64,000 nt of DNA, taken from Lachnospiraceae bacterium. GTDB lineage: Bacteria > Bacillota > Clostridia > Lachnospirales > Lachnospiraceae. Positions 47,313-55,708 of this stretch are shown in pieces. The stretch spans positions 1 to 64,000 of the forward strand of contig JAFSIA010000062.1 of the NCBI GenBank assembly GCA_017440045.1, written 5' to 3'. The notes below the pieces were generated by a model. That model was not told where the DNA came from and ran no database searches. It saw only the letters and a list, made by a program, of their open reading frames with translations. Every line of letters begins with the position of its first letter. The stretch's first letter is position 1. The position numbers and the translations under genes were made by a program.

Positions 47313-48107
47313 ATGAGAAAAAAATTTAAAATTCTAGTAACTATCATTCTATCACTTATCTTCTGTGTACAGCTCACAACTACTGCTAATGCTAGTAATT
47401 GGGTTTTTTTCAAAAACAATTCGTACATTTCAGCAACTATAATAAAACCAAATGAAAGCATAACTCTTACATCTCAAGCATCTGGTGGTTACTCTACGAC
47501 TGGCTATTATCAAGGCCGAGAATCTGATGATGTAGTAAAAGTAAAATATCTTTGGACTATACATAATAATTTAGAGCAGTCCACTAAGTACTATGGTCCA
47601 TATACTGTTCCAGTAGCAGGTACTGTCAAGATTAAACCACCAAAATTTGCAGCCGGCACCTACTCTATAGTATGTACAGCAATTCCCATAACCGAAAACG
47701 GTGTTGAACTTGCCTGCAAAAAAAATTCCTTTAGACTTCAAGTCGGTGGATCTAGTTGGGTGTCGTTCCAAAATAATTCATCTGTTTCAAAAACAACATT
47801 AAAGCAAAATCAATCACTAAATATTTCTTTATGTTCTTCTGGTGGTTATTCTCCAACAGGAGTTTTTAGGGCTTTTGTATCTGATGATGTCACAAAAGTA
47901 AGATATGTCATAAAGATTAAAAAGCCTAATGACTTTTACCCAACATATTTGGGACCATATACTATAAGTATAGACAGTCGACGAAATTTCCCTTTACCTT
48001 TGACAATAAAGGGAACCTATAACATTCGCATTTTAGCAACTCCTATAACTAAAAAAGGTGTTGAATTAGGTACAGATTTCAACGATTTTTCCATTAAAGT
48101 AAACTAA
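47313..48107 (+). CDS. Secreted protein with two tandem beta-rich repeats, unknown family
   Basis: 264 residues starting at ATG 47313 behind AAAAAGGGGG. A clear signal peptide (residues 1-27, cleavage near TTTANA). The mature part is two copies of a unit of about 115 residues, each with WVxFxNNS, SGGYSxTG, SDDVxKVxY, YxGPYT, GTYxIxxxATPIT-like and KKGVEL/ENGVEL segments. The fold looks Ig- or beta-sandwich-like. No enzyme motif, LPxTG or wall-binding domain, so it is probably released. I do not recognise the family. It is divergent from the TIR membrane protein and more AT-rich than its neighbours. Confidence 0.82.
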   Translation: MRKKFKILVTIILSLIFCVQLTTTANASNWVFFKNNSYISATIIKPNESITLTSQASGGYSTTGYYQGRESDDVVKVKYLWTIHNNLEQSTKYYGPYTVPVAGTVKIKPPKFAAGTYSIVCTAIPITENGVELACKKNSFRLQVGGSSWVSFQNNSSVSKTTLKQNQSLNISLCSSGGYSPTGVFRAFVSDDVTKVRYVIKIKKPNDFYPTYLGPYTISIDSRRNFPLPLTIKGTYNIRILATPITKKGVELGTDFNDFSIKVN

Positions 48108-48128
48108 AAACTATTATTCAAAAAAACA

Positions 48129-48168
48129 TGTCGTACAATCACCCTTGCGTATTGTACGACACATTTTT
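48129..48168. terminator. Bidirectional terminator
   Basis: TGTCGTACAAT (48129-48139) pairs with ATTGTACGACA (48151-48161), followed by T-runs on both strands, between the convergent secreted-protein gene and aspS. Confidence 0.85.
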
Positions 48169-48183
48169 TATTCAAATATCATA

Positions 48184-49518
48184 CTATGGTGTAAGTCTGT
48201 TTGGTCCTCTGAATAAGAACATTGCTTCCTTTATGTGTAATCCTAAGAGAAGCATTGTGAGACGGTCAATACCTATACCGAATCCGCCATGAGGAGGGCA
48301 ACCATACTTAAAGAACTCCAGATAAAACTTTACATCATCTGCCAAGCCCTTCTCCTCAGCCTGTGCTTTTAATATATCGTAGCGATGCTCTCTCTGAGCT
48401 CCTGTTGTTATCTCAACACCTCTCCAGATTAAATCATAGCCCTGTGGAATACCCTGCTCATCTCTCATATGATAGAAGGCTCTCTTCTCTGCATCAAAAT
48501 CTGTGACGAACAAGAACTCGTGATTGTAATGCTTCTTAACCCACTCATAGCTAAGTCTCTCTGCATCTGTTGTCAAATCATTCTTCTCTTCCTCTGGAAC
48601 TGTAAATCCAAAGTCCTCTTCAAGTCCCTTATATAAATCCTTAAGTGTTACCACTGGGAATGGTGTCTCAGGCACGATAACCTCTGTTCCAAAAAGCTCT
48701 TTAATCTCTTCGCCATAAGCATCATTTACAGCCTTAAGTGCTGCTCTTAAAAGCTCCTCTTCCATATGCATAACATCATGGAATGAGTTAATATAGCTAA
48801 ACTCTAAATCAAAACCAGAGAACTCTGTTGTATGCTTATTTGTAAATGACTTCTCCGCTCTGAAAACCGGTCCCACCTCAAATATTCTCTCAAATCCACT
48901 GGCCATAGCCATCTGCTTATAGAACTGTGGACTCTGGGCAAGATAAGCATTTCTGTCAAAGTACTTAACTTCAAATACATCAGCTCCGCTCTCACTGGCT
49001 GCACCAATTAACTTTGGTGTATGAATCTCGATAAAATTCTTTTCAATTAAATACTGTCTCATAGCATTTACAAGGACAGTCTGAACCTTAAACATAAGCT
49101 GATTCTCATCAGTTCTTAAATCAATCCAACGATAATCAATTCTCTGGTCAATGCTTGAGCGCTCTACTGCCTGCTTCTTCTTTGTAGCTGGAATATCCTT
49201 TCTTGCAATAGGAAGTGCATCTGCAATGCTTTCTGCCACAAGTGTATCCGGAATGAGCTCAATTCCACCCATCTTTACATACTCATTTTCAATTAAAGTT
49301 CCTGTAACAGTGATTACAGAATCACCTGTAAGCATATCTATTGTTTCCTGAAGCTCAGGACACTTCTCCTTCTCGATTGTAACCTGAAGCTTACCTGTAA
49401 TATCCTTAAGTACGATAAATGCCATCGCCTTACTATTTCTGATATTCTCAATAAATCCCTGAACTTTTACTTTATTACCAATCTGACTTCTGACATCAGC
49501 CACATATGTTCTATCCAT
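48184..49518 (-). CDS. aspS: Aspartyl-tRNA synthetase, archaeal (non-discriminating) type
   Basis: Class IIb synthetase of 444 residues: N-terminal OB fold (VKVQGFIENIRNSKAMAFIVLKD), motif 1, the aspartate-site AQSPQFYKQMAMASGFERIFEVGPVFRAE (motif 2), and motif 3 GFGIGIDRLTMLLLG. It lacks the GAD insertion of about 120 residues found in bacterial AspRS (about 590 residues), so it is the archaeal-type enzyme. Such enzymes often charge both tRNA-Asp and tRNA-Asn and need GatCAB to convert Asp-tRNA-Asn. The IDQRIDYRWIDLRTDEN segment excludes AsnRS. It has its own promoter. Confidence 0.92.
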   Translation of the reverse strand: MDRTYVADVRSQIGNKVKVQGFIENIRNSKAMAFIVLKDITGKLQVTIEKEKCPELQETIDMLTGDSVITVTGTLIENEYVKMGGIELIPDTLVAESIADALPIARKDIPATKKKQAVERSSIDQRIDYRWIDLRTDENQLMFKVQTVLVNAMRQYLIEKNFIEIHTPKLIGAASESGADVFEVKYFDRNAYLAQSPQFYKQMAMASGFERIFEVGPVFRAEKSFTNKHTTEFSGFDLEFSYINSFHDVMHMEEELLRAALKAVNDAYGEEIKELFGTEVIVPETPFPVVTLKDLYKGLEEDFGFTVPEEEKNDLTTDAERLSYEWVKKHYNHEFLFVTDFDAEKRAFYHMRDEQGIPQGYDLIWRGVEITTGAQREHRYDILKAQAEEKGLADDVKFYLEFFKYGCPPHGGFGIGIDRLTMLLLGLHIKEAMFLFRGPNRLTP

Positions 49519-49568
49519 AACTATTCCTTTCTATAAATAAAAGCTTATTTGTTTTTTCTACATTGCTT

Positions 49569-49596
49569 ATTATACTTCATTTTCATACATATTCAA
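49569..49596 (-). promoter_or_regulatory. aspS promoter
   Basis: TTGAAT (49596-49591) and consensus TATAAT (49574-49569) on the minus strand, 16 bp apart. Confidence 0.6.
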
Positions 49597-49636
49597 GTAT
49601 TATTAAAACTACAAAATAAAAAAATATTATTTTCTA

Positions 49637-49693
49637 TTGACAATTATTCACGGTGGTGTTATGGTTAATTACATAAGTAATGAACCACATAAC
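49637..49693 (+). promoter_or_regulatory. Promoter and long inverted-repeat operator of the GntR/ABC operon
   Basis: TTGACA (49637-49642) and TATGGT (49660-49665) are 17 bp apart. An imperfect inverted repeat, GTTATGGTTAATTAC (49658-49672) with GTAATGAACCACATAAC (49677-49693), overlaps the -10 and start region, as expected for autoregulation by a YtrA-type repressor. Confidence 0.6.
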
Positions 49694-49747
49694 TAAGTGA
49701 CATATTTTTTGTGGATTAGTTACAAATTACAACAGGGAAAGGAGTAA

Positions 49748-50116
49748 ATGATGAACGAGATTCTTACGCAGGAAAAATCTATATATATACAGATTAGCGA
49801 GATGATTGAGAACGATATCTTAAGGGATATTATTCTAGAGGAAGAGCGCGTTCCTAGCACCAATGAGCTAGCTAAATTGTATTCTATTAATCCTGCCACC
49901 GCAGCAAAGGGAATAAACATCCTGGTAGATACTGGGATTCTCTACAAAAAAAGAGGCATAGGAATGTTTGTCAGCAAAGGGGCGAAAAAGAAAATTATGG
50001 AGACGAGAAAAGAACAGTTTTTTGACAACTACATTAAAACTCTTCTTTCCGAGGCTGAAAGTCTTGGCATAACAAAAGAAGAGCTTATCAAAATGATTGA
50101 AGAAAAAGACAATTAG
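49748..50116 (+). CDS. GntR-family regulator, YtrA type
   Basis: A 122-residue regulator with an N-terminal GntR winged helix (SIYIQISEMIENDILRD, RVPSTNELAKLYSINPATAAKGINILVDTGILYKKRGIGMFV) and a short helical tail instead of an effector domain, the mark of the YtrA subgroup. These repress the ABC transporter operon they head, often answering to cell-wall-active compounds. Start ATG 49748 or the adjacent ATG 49751; GGAG spacing slightly favours the second. The ABC genes follow 28 bp downstream. Confidence 0.9.
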   Translation: MMNEILTQEKSIYIQISEMIENDILRDIILEEERVPSTNELAKLYSINPATAAKGINILVDTGILYKKRGIGMFVSKGAKKKIMETRKEQFFDNYIKTLLSEAESLGITKEELIKMIEEKDN

Positions 50117-50144
50117 ATTAGACACTATGACGGAGGGATAATTT

Positions 50145-51026
50145 ATGATGGAATTAATTGAATGCAAGAATTTGTGTAAAAACTATAAGGATAAATCCGC
50201 ATTAAAGGATGTAAATGTGACATTTGAAAAGGGTAAAATATACGGGCTTATTGGAAGGAACGGAGCTGGTAAAACCACTCTTCTATCAATTATGTCGGCT
50301 CAGAATCCGGCATCTGGTGGCAGTATTACTGTAGATGGTGAAGCTGTATGGGAAAACCCAAATGCTCTAAAAAAGATTTGTTTTTCCAGAGAGCTAAATG
50401 TTTCCCAGACATCAAGCAACGGCTTAGGTGCCATGAAGGTAAAAGAATACTTAAAAATTGCATCTATTTACTATCCTCTATGGGATAAGGATATGGCTAA
50501 GAAGCTTGTCAATGAGTTCGAGCTTGATGTAAATAAGAAAATGGGTGCTTTATCTAAGGGAATGTTGTCGATGGTTACTATTGTTGTGGCATTGGCAAGC
50601 AAGGCACCATACACATTTCTTGATGAGCCTGTAGCCGGCCTTGACGTTATAATGAGGGAGTATTTTTATAAATTACTTGTTGAAGAGTATTCTGAGACTG
50701 GCAGAACTTTTATCATTTCAACTCATATTATTGAGGAGGCTTCACCTATGTTTGAAGAGGTTGTAATGATAAAAAACGGTACACTCATCCTAAAGGAAAA
50801 TACAGAAGAACTTATTGCCAGCGCATTTCACGTAAATGGAAAGGCTGAAGATGTGGATGCTGCTACTGAAGGACTTTCAAAATATCATGAAGAAATCATC
50901 GGAAGAAGCAAGGGCGTCACTGTATTTTTAAAGAATGGTGAAAAGATAAAAGAAGGATATGATGTAACAGTTCAACCTGTTAATCTTCAACAAATATTTG
51001 TTGCGCTGTGTGGAATGGGGGCATAA
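50145..51026 (+). CDS. ABC transporter ATP-binding protein (YtrB-like)
   Basis: 293 residues. Walker A GRNGAGKTT, signature LSKGMLSMV, Walker B APYTFLDEPVAGLD, switch His ISTHIIEEA, and a C-terminal extension of about 80 residues typical of exporters partnered with ABC-2-like membrane proteins. The signature LSKGM is a divergent form also found in YtrB/BcrA-like proteins. Start ATG 50145 is 7 bases from GGAGGG. Transcribed with the GntR-type gene and two membrane proteins. Confidence 0.9.
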   Translation: MMELIECKNLCKNYKDKSALKDVNVTFEKGKIYGLIGRNGAGKTTLLSIMSAQNPASGGSITVDGEAVWENPNALKKICFSRELNVSQTSSNGLGAMKVKEYLKIASIYYPLWDKDMAKKLVNEFELDVNKKMGALSKGMLSMVTIVVALASKAPYTFLDEPVAGLDVIMREYFYKLLVEEYSETGRTFIISTHIIEEASPMFEEVVMIKNGTLILKENTEELIASAFHVNGKAEDVDAATEGLSKYHEEIIGRSKGVTVFLKNGEKIKEGYDVTVQPVNLQQIFVALCGMGA

Positions 51027-51028
51027 AT

Positions 51029-51694
51029 ATGAACAGATTTAAGTATTGGATTAATGTCTCATTAAAGGATTTATCGATTATCGTATTAGGCTCTATTGCA
51101 TATGCATTATTTATGTCAATCGTAGATGAAGATCCTATGAGTCTTATTGGATTTAGCAAAATAATGGTATACTTTTTCTCAATAATATGGTTCTTTTTTT
51201 CATTCATTACATCTGTTACAAGATTTGTACTCCTTACAAATGTTGCCATATCAATGGGTGAAACAAGGAAAAACGTTGCATTAGGAATTCATTTATATAA
51301 TTTAACACAGTTTATATTTGCATTTTTAATATTAAATATTGTTGCATTCATAACCGATTATAGTGCAATTAAGCTGGTTACTGTCCTTACATCAATTCCT
51401 GCAACATATCTGTTTTCGTGTGGTGTTGGACTGATTATTTATTCCAATTCAAAAACAGACATAACTACAAAAAGTGTTCCAGCAACAATCTTAATGTTTG
51501 TAGCCATAATTGTAATATTTAGTTCATGCTTTTTAACAGGTATAGCCAATTTGTCATCTGGAGAACTCTTCCCAGAGGGTAGTATTGTTCCAACTGTTGC
51601 AACATGTATTATTGCAGCATTAGGTATACTGGCTTATTTCATAGGCACTATTCTTACAAGAAAAAGACTTTGTAAATACGAAGCATGTTTATAA
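51029..51694 (+). CDS. ABC exporter membrane protein 1
   Basis: A 221-residue protein with six probable spans and basic cytoplasmic loops (SMGETRKNVALGIHLY). The start at ATG 51029 follows the ABC stop by two bases, with GGGGG as ribosome binding site, so translation is coupled. No family signature beyond hydrophobicity, but the SMGETRKNV motif recurs in the next gene as SMGKCRKHV, indicating related subunits that would pair with the ATPase. Probably exports or resists a membrane-active compound. Confidence 0.8.
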   Translation: MNRFKYWINVSLKDLSIIVLGSIAYALFMSIVDEDPMSLIGFSKIMVYFFSIIWFFFSFITSVTRFVLLTNVAISMGETRKNVALGIHLYNLTQFIFAFLILNIVAFITDYSAIKLVTVLTSIPATYLFSCGVGLIIYSNSKTDITTKSVPATILMFVAIIVIFSSCFLTGIANLSSGELFPEGSIVPTVATCIIAALGILAYFIGTILTRKRLCKYEACL

Positions 51695-51710
51695 AGAAAG
51701 GATAACCAAT

Positions 51711-52442
51711 ATGACGAATACAATCGATATGATTAAAAAATGTTTTTCTACTCGCTCCATTGAAATTTTAAGAGTATGCATAATAACATGTGCAGGATTT
51801 CTTTTGGGGCATCTGATTCTTCTTGCTGTGATGGCTTTTGACAATTCTCAAGACCTGACTTCTTTTGAAATGGGAACTGTTTGCGCTGCATTCTTTTGCT
51901 TATTTGCAAAGAGCTTTTTCGATTCTAACTGGTTCTCATTCCATTTTAACTATGCAGTATCTATGGGAAAATGCAGAAAGCACGTAGCCACAGCATTTAT
52001 GGTTTTAGCCTTTGTAAAAGGTCTTGTAGTTGCTTCTCTTATATATGTTTTTCATATATACGAGTCATTCATATGCCGTACGGTATACAAGGAATTTCCT
52101 GTTGATTTTGATTTTGATTCCATATTTACCGCACAAACTTATATTATACTAATCATTGTTTTAGCAGCTTTTGAAATTTGCTTTGGCACTATACAGACTA
52201 AATTCGGACCTAAGGCTCTGGGCTTTATGTGGCTATTTTGTATGCTATTAGTACTTATTCCATCATTCATAGAAAAGGCTGCCGAAAAAGCCGGCGGTAT
52301 AAAAGGACAAATTGGTCAGTTCTTAATCGATTTATTTAATGCTATAAATGAAAATATGCTTTTAGCTATAGGATTGTTTTTAATCATTCTAATGCTATCA
52401 TTACCTTTTATATTATTAAGAAAGCAACGTGTAACTTTATAA
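51711..52442 (+). CDS. ABC exporter membrane protein 2
   Basis: A 243-residue protein with six probable spans. It shares with the preceding gene the pattern N-x-AVSMGKCRKHVATAF, suggesting an ancient duplication and a heterodimeric permease. AAAGGATAACC precedes ATG 51711. It is the last gene of the operon, followed by a strong terminator. Confidence 0.8.
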   Translation: MTNTIDMIKKCFSTRSIEILRVCIITCAGFLLGHLILLAVMAFDNSQDLTSFEMGTVCAAFFCLFAKSFFDSNWFSFHFNYAVSMGKCRKHVATAFMVLAFVKGLVVASLIYVFHIYESFICRTVYKEFPVDFDFDSIFTAQTYIILIIVLAAFEICFGTIQTKFGPKALGFMWLFCMLLVLIPSFIEKAAEKAGGIKGQIGQFLIDLFNAINENMLLAIGLFLIILMLSLPFILLRKQRVTL

Positions 52443-52460
52443 TATTTCTCTTTACAAAAC

Positions 52461-52496
52461 AAAGCCAGCACATATAAATGTGCCGGCTTTATTTTT
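52461..52496. terminator. Bidirectional terminator
   Basis: AAAGCCAGCACAT (52461-52473) pairs with ATGTGCCGGCTTT (52478-52490) with one C-A mismatch, followed by ATTTTT. It lies between the ABC operon and the convergent symporter gene. Confidence 0.85.
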
Positions 52497-52546
52497 GTAA
52501 AAACCCTATTCCCTGACTTGCGTCAAATTTATAATAATAATTTTTA

Positions 52547-54070
52547 TTATTCCTCTAATGATTTCTTCTTTGATACTTCAACTTTTCTTTCATAACAAAC
52601 AAAAATATCACCAATAAATGTGTCCTTAAGCTTTGGTGTCACAAGGCTTACAACCGGAACAATAACAAGACCTGCTATCATAGCTACTGCTCCTGCAACG
52701 ATTGAGTTGTCAAAGAAATTGAAGAACATATTTAATACAGTAATTAATATACCACTGGCGAAGCATACCCAAACAGATGCCTTTGTAACCCACTTAAAAT
52801 ACAATCCGTACATAAATGGTGCAAGGAAGGCTCCTGCTAATGCTCCCCATGAAATACCCATAAGCTGTGCAATAAATGTTGGTGGGTCAAGTGCAAGTAC
52901 TACTGAAACTATGATGAATACTGCGATAAATATTCTCATTATAAATACCTGCTTTTTCTCACTCATCTCCTTTACTATTGAACCCTTGATAAAGTCAAGT
53001 GTAAGAGTTGAGCTAGATGTCATAACAAGTGATGACAATGTGGACATAGATGCTGATAATACAAGCACTACAACAATACCTATAAGTATATCCGGCAATA
53101 CTGAAAGCATACCCGGAATGAGGCTGTCATACTGGAGAGCTCCGTCTACATAAGTTGCCTTATCTTCAAAAAGTCTTGCGAATCCTCCTAAGAAATATGA
53201 ACCTCCGGCTACTACTACTGCGAATATTGTTGAGATAATTGTTCCTGTTTTAATAGAACGCTCATCCTTAATTGCATAAAATTTATGTACCATCTGAGGT
53301 AGTCCCCATGTACCAAGGGATGTAAGAATAATAACACTTACAAGTGATATAGGATCAGGACCGAAGAATGATGCATACGCACCCTGCTGACCTAATGTTG
53401 GCGCTGCCTCACTAGGTATCTCTGAAAGCTTCTTTACTGCCTCGTAGAAACCACCCTGACCGTTAAGAACTGCCAATATTACTGCACATATTCCTGCAAG
53501 CATTATTATACCCTGGATAAAGTCATTAATGGCAGTTGCCATATATCCACCTGCTATAACGTACACACCTGTAAGTACTGCCATAACGATTACACAAATC
53601 TCGTAATCTATTTCAAAAGCCATTCCGAAAAGCTTTGATAAACCATTATAAATGGATGCTGTATATGGCACAAGAAATACGAATACTATTCCTGATGCAA
53701 CAAGCTTAAGTGATTTGCTGTCAAATCTCTTTCCAAAGAACTCCGGCATTGTCTTTGACTCAAGATGCTGAGACATAACTCTTGTTCTTCTACCAAGAAT
53801 TACCCACGCCAACAAGCTTCCGATAAATGCATTGCCAAGTCCGATAAATGTTGAAGCAAGACCGAATTTCCAACCAAACTGTCCTGCATAACCTACAAAT
53901 ACTACTGATGAAAAATATGATGTTCCATATGCAAATGCTGTAAGCCATGGACCTACTGTTCTGCCTCCTAATACGAAGTCATCAACGTTTCTCGCATGCT
54001 TTCTTGAATATATTCCCACTCCTATCATTGTTGCAAAGAATACAACAAGAAGCACCATCTTCTCAACCAT
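52547..54070 (-). CDS. Sodium:solute symporter (SSS family)
   Basis: A 507-residue transporter with about 13 spans. ARNVDDFVLGGRTVGPWLTAFAYG at the N-terminus, SIYNGLSKLFG, the AGGYMATAINDFIQGIIM segment that carries the family signature, and SSTLTLDF in the Na2-site helix region are present. Related to PutP and PanF; the substrate is not certain. It differs clearly from the PutP-like gene at the right end of the window. A perfect 10-bp inverted repeat lies in its upstream region. Confidence 0.9.
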   Translation of the reverse strand: MVEKMVLLVVFFATMIGVGIYSRKHARNVDDFVLGGRTVGPWLTAFAYGTSYFSSVVFVGYAGQFGWKFGLASTFIGLGNAFIGSLLAWVILGRRTRVMSQHLESKTMPEFFGKRFDSKSLKLVASGIVFVFLVPYTASIYNGLSKLFGMAFEIDYEICVIVMAVLTGVYVIAGGYMATAINDFIQGIIMLAGICAVILAVLNGQGGFYEAVKKLSEIPSEAAPTLGQQGAYASFFGPDPISLVSVIILTSLGTWGLPQMVHKFYAIKDERSIKTGTIISTIFAVVVAGGSYFLGGFARLFEDKATYVDGALQYDSLIPGMLSVLPDILIGIVVVLVLSASMSTLSSLVMTSSSTLTLDFIKGSIVKEMSEKKQVFIMRIFIAVFIIVSVVLALDPPTFIAQLMGISWGALAGAFLAPFMYGLYFKWVTKASVWVCFASGILITVLNMFFNFFDNSIVAGAVAMIAGLVIVPVVSLVTPKLKDTFIGDIFVCYERKVEVSKKKSLEE

Positions 54071-54098
54071 AAATAAACCTCCTGCCTTTGTCGCGTAG

Positions 54099-54120
54099 AC
54101 GCTTTAAAACTTTAAAGCGT
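54099..54120. promoter_or_regulatory. Perfect inverted repeat upstream of the symporter
   Basis: ACGCTTTAAA (54099-54108) and TTTAAAGCGT (54111-54120) with two bases between, about 30 bp before the start codon. Operator-like. It is in the leader, so a hairpin role is also possible. Confidence 0.45.
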
Positions 54121-54166
54121 GTATGTAGCCAATTATATTAAATCCAACCTCATTTGTCAACCCACT

Positions 54167-54607
54167 TCACATAGTTGGGATTGAATTCATTAATTTGCCG
54201 AGGATTCGATACAGTTCCATGGCTTCATTGTCCTCGAGACGTATGCAGGAGCCAAGCTTTGCTGGAATCTCAACTGCCTTTTCCTTAAGTTTTTCTCCCT
54301 CTGCTGTAATAGCTACGTTAAGTACTCTCTCATCACTTTCTGCACGTTTTCTAGTGATATATCCCTTTTGCTCAAGCTTCTTTAGTACTGGAGTTAATGT
54401 GCCGGAATCAAGGAATAACAGCTTTCCCAGTTCCTTTACATTCATCTCCTTATGTTCCCAGAATACCATCATAGTAATATACTGTGTATATGTTAAATCA
54501 ATTTCATCAAGAAATGGTTTATACATTCTAACAATTTCCTTTGAACAAACATAAAGTGGAAAACATAGCTGATTATTTAATTTTAAAGCATCGTACTTCT
54601 TATTCAT
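54167..54607 (-). CDS. ohrR: Peroxide-sensing MarR-family repressor OhrR
   Basis: A 146-residue winged-helix repressor. The N-terminal NQLCFPLYVCSKEIVRMYKPFLDEIDLTYTQYI matches OhrR, with the redox-sensing Cys exactly at position 15 and the Tyr residues that hydrogen-bond to it. The DNA-binding part is LGKLLFLDSGTLTPVLKKLEQKGYI with wing KRAESDERVLNV. Oxidation of Cys15 by organic peroxide or hypochlorite releases DNA. The neighbouring glutathione-peroxidase-like gene fits the role. A 14-bp palindrome at its own promoter suggests autorepression. Confidence 0.9.
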   Translation of the reverse strand: MNKKYDALKLNNQLCFPLYVCSKEIVRMYKPFLDEIDLTYTQYITMMVFWEHKEMNVKELGKLLFLDSGTLTPVLKKLEQKGYITRKRAESDERVLNVAITAEGEKLKEKAVEIPAKLGSCIRLEDNEAMELYRILGKLMNSIPTM

Positions 54608-54631
54608 TATATATATTCCTTCTCCATAATA

Positions 54632-54670
54632 ATTTAATTGGACGCCCTATTATATCGCGTCCAATTAAAT
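54632..54670 (-). promoter_or_regulatory. 14-bp palindromic operator around the ohrR -10 region
   Basis: ATTTAATTGGACGC (54632-54645) and GCGTCCAATTAAAT (54657-54670) form a perfect inverted repeat; the 11-bp centre contains TATAAT on the minus strand, so the -10 lies between the arms. Confidence 0.6.
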
Positions 54671-54698
54671 TTACCACTTTTTTGTTTCCAATGCAATA

Positions 54699-54962
54699 TT
54701 AGATGGATGCCACCGAATGCTCATACGCTTCTCTAACTGCGCATGCTAACTGGTCTGCGCAGGATGTTGGTCTTCTGCCACATGTAATCCCCTTGCACTT
54801 TTCTTCTATCTGTTCTACGGTCCATCCATCAACCAATTTAGGAATGGCCTTGAGATTTCCATTGCAGCCACCTGTAAACTCAATATTTCTAACAATGTTT
54901 CCATCTATCTCAAGCTTAATATTTGTTGAACAAGTATTTTGTGTCTTGTAATTGTATTCCAT
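54699..54962 (-). CDS. TSCPD domain protein (TIGR03905-like)
   Basis: An 87-residue protein with conserved Cys residues: YKTQNTCSTNIKLEIDGNIV, FTGGCNGNLKAIPKLVDG, ITCGRRPTSCADQLA. This is the TSCPD domain, otherwise found at the C-terminus of class II ribonucleotide reductases. The stand-alone form is common in Clostridia and its job is unknown; metal or redox binding is plausible. The start is ATG 54962 by the GGTGGG site. It follows gpx by 36 bp and shares its operon. Confidence 0.85.
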   Translation of the reverse strand: MEYNYKTQNTCSTNIKLEIDGNIVRNIEFTGGCNGNLKAIPKLVDGWTVEQIEEKCKGITCGRRPTSCADQLACAVREAYEHSVASI

Positions 54963-54998
54963 AAATCCCACCAAACCTTTCTTTTGTATCTTATAATT

Positions 54999-55475
54999 TT
55001 AAAGGAGCGCTGCTATTTTCTTATCAATATCTTCTGGCTTTGTAGTTGGAGCAAATCTGTCCACCACATTGCCTTCCTTATCTACTAAGAATTTCGTAAA
55101 ATTCCACTTTATCTTACTTCCCATCAAACCGCTCTTCTTTGACTTAAGAAAAGTAAATAATGGTTCCTCATTTTCTCCGTTTACATCAACCTTACTAAAC
55201 TGAGGGAATGTGATTCCGTATCTCGAACTACAGAAATCTGTAATCTCTTCATCACTTCCTGGCGCCTGATTTCCAAATTGGTTACATGGAAAATCTAGTA
55301 TCTCTAAACCCTGTTCTTTGTACTTGTCATATAAATCCTGTAAGCCTTCAAACTGTGGAGTGAAGCCACAACCTGTAGCAGTGTTTACGATAAGTAGAAC
55401 CTTTCCCTTGTAATTTTCCAAGGATTCCATCTCTCCATTTTTCGCTTTGACGCTGTAATCATAAATTGTTTCCAT
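54999..55475 (-). CDS. Glutathione peroxidase-like thiol peroxidase
   Basis: 158 residues, thioredoxin-like fold. Peroxidatic Cys36 in NTATGCGFTPQ, Gln and Trp/Asn partners (FPCNQFGNQ, KWNFTKF) and a second Cys at 64. The enzyme uses Cys, not selenocysteine, and in bacteria without glutathione probably takes electrons from thioredoxin. Start ATG 55475 behind AAGGAGG. A strong promoter with a palindrome across the -10 lies upstream, fitting control by the OhrR encoded two genes downstream. Confidence 0.93.
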   Translation of the reverse strand: METIYDYSVKAKNGEMESLENYKGKVLLIVNTATGCGFTPQFEGLQDLYDKYKEQGLEILDFPCNQFGNQAPGSDEEITDFCSSRYGITFPQFSKVDVNGENEEPLFTFLKSKKSGLMGSKIKWNFTKFLVDKEGNVVDRFAPTTKPEDIDKKIAALL

Positions 55476-55535
55476 ATCCAATTCCTCCTTAATTGTTAAC
55501 TATTGTTACCCGTGCACTAAGTTGTTTAAAATTGT

Positions 55536-55594
55536 ATTGCGCGCAATCTTTATGTTGTGATTAGATTGTACACAATTTAATTTTATATGTCAAC
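55536..55594 (-). promoter_or_regulatory. gpx promoter with two palindromes
   Basis: On the minus strand TTGACA (55594-55589) and TACAAT (55571-55566) are 17 bp apart. ATTGTACACAAT (55566-55577) covers the -10, and a perfect palindrome ATTGCGCGCAAT (55536-55547) lies just downstream. ATTGT/ACAAT arms resemble OhrR-type sites. Confidence 0.6.
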
Positions 55595-55628
55595 ACATTT
55601 TTTTATTTTTTCTTTCTTTTTTATATAG

Positions 55629-55662
55629 AAAAAAGAGTATCCATTTTGTATTTTGGATACTC
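55629..55662 (-). terminator. Terminator after bioY
   Basis: GAGTATCCA (55635-55643) pairs perfectly with TGGATACTC (55654-55662); a T-run follows on the minus strand. Confidence 0.8.
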
Positions 55663-55708
55663 CTCTATATGTATTATTCACCATATTCTATATTTTCATA
55701 TTATTGTA

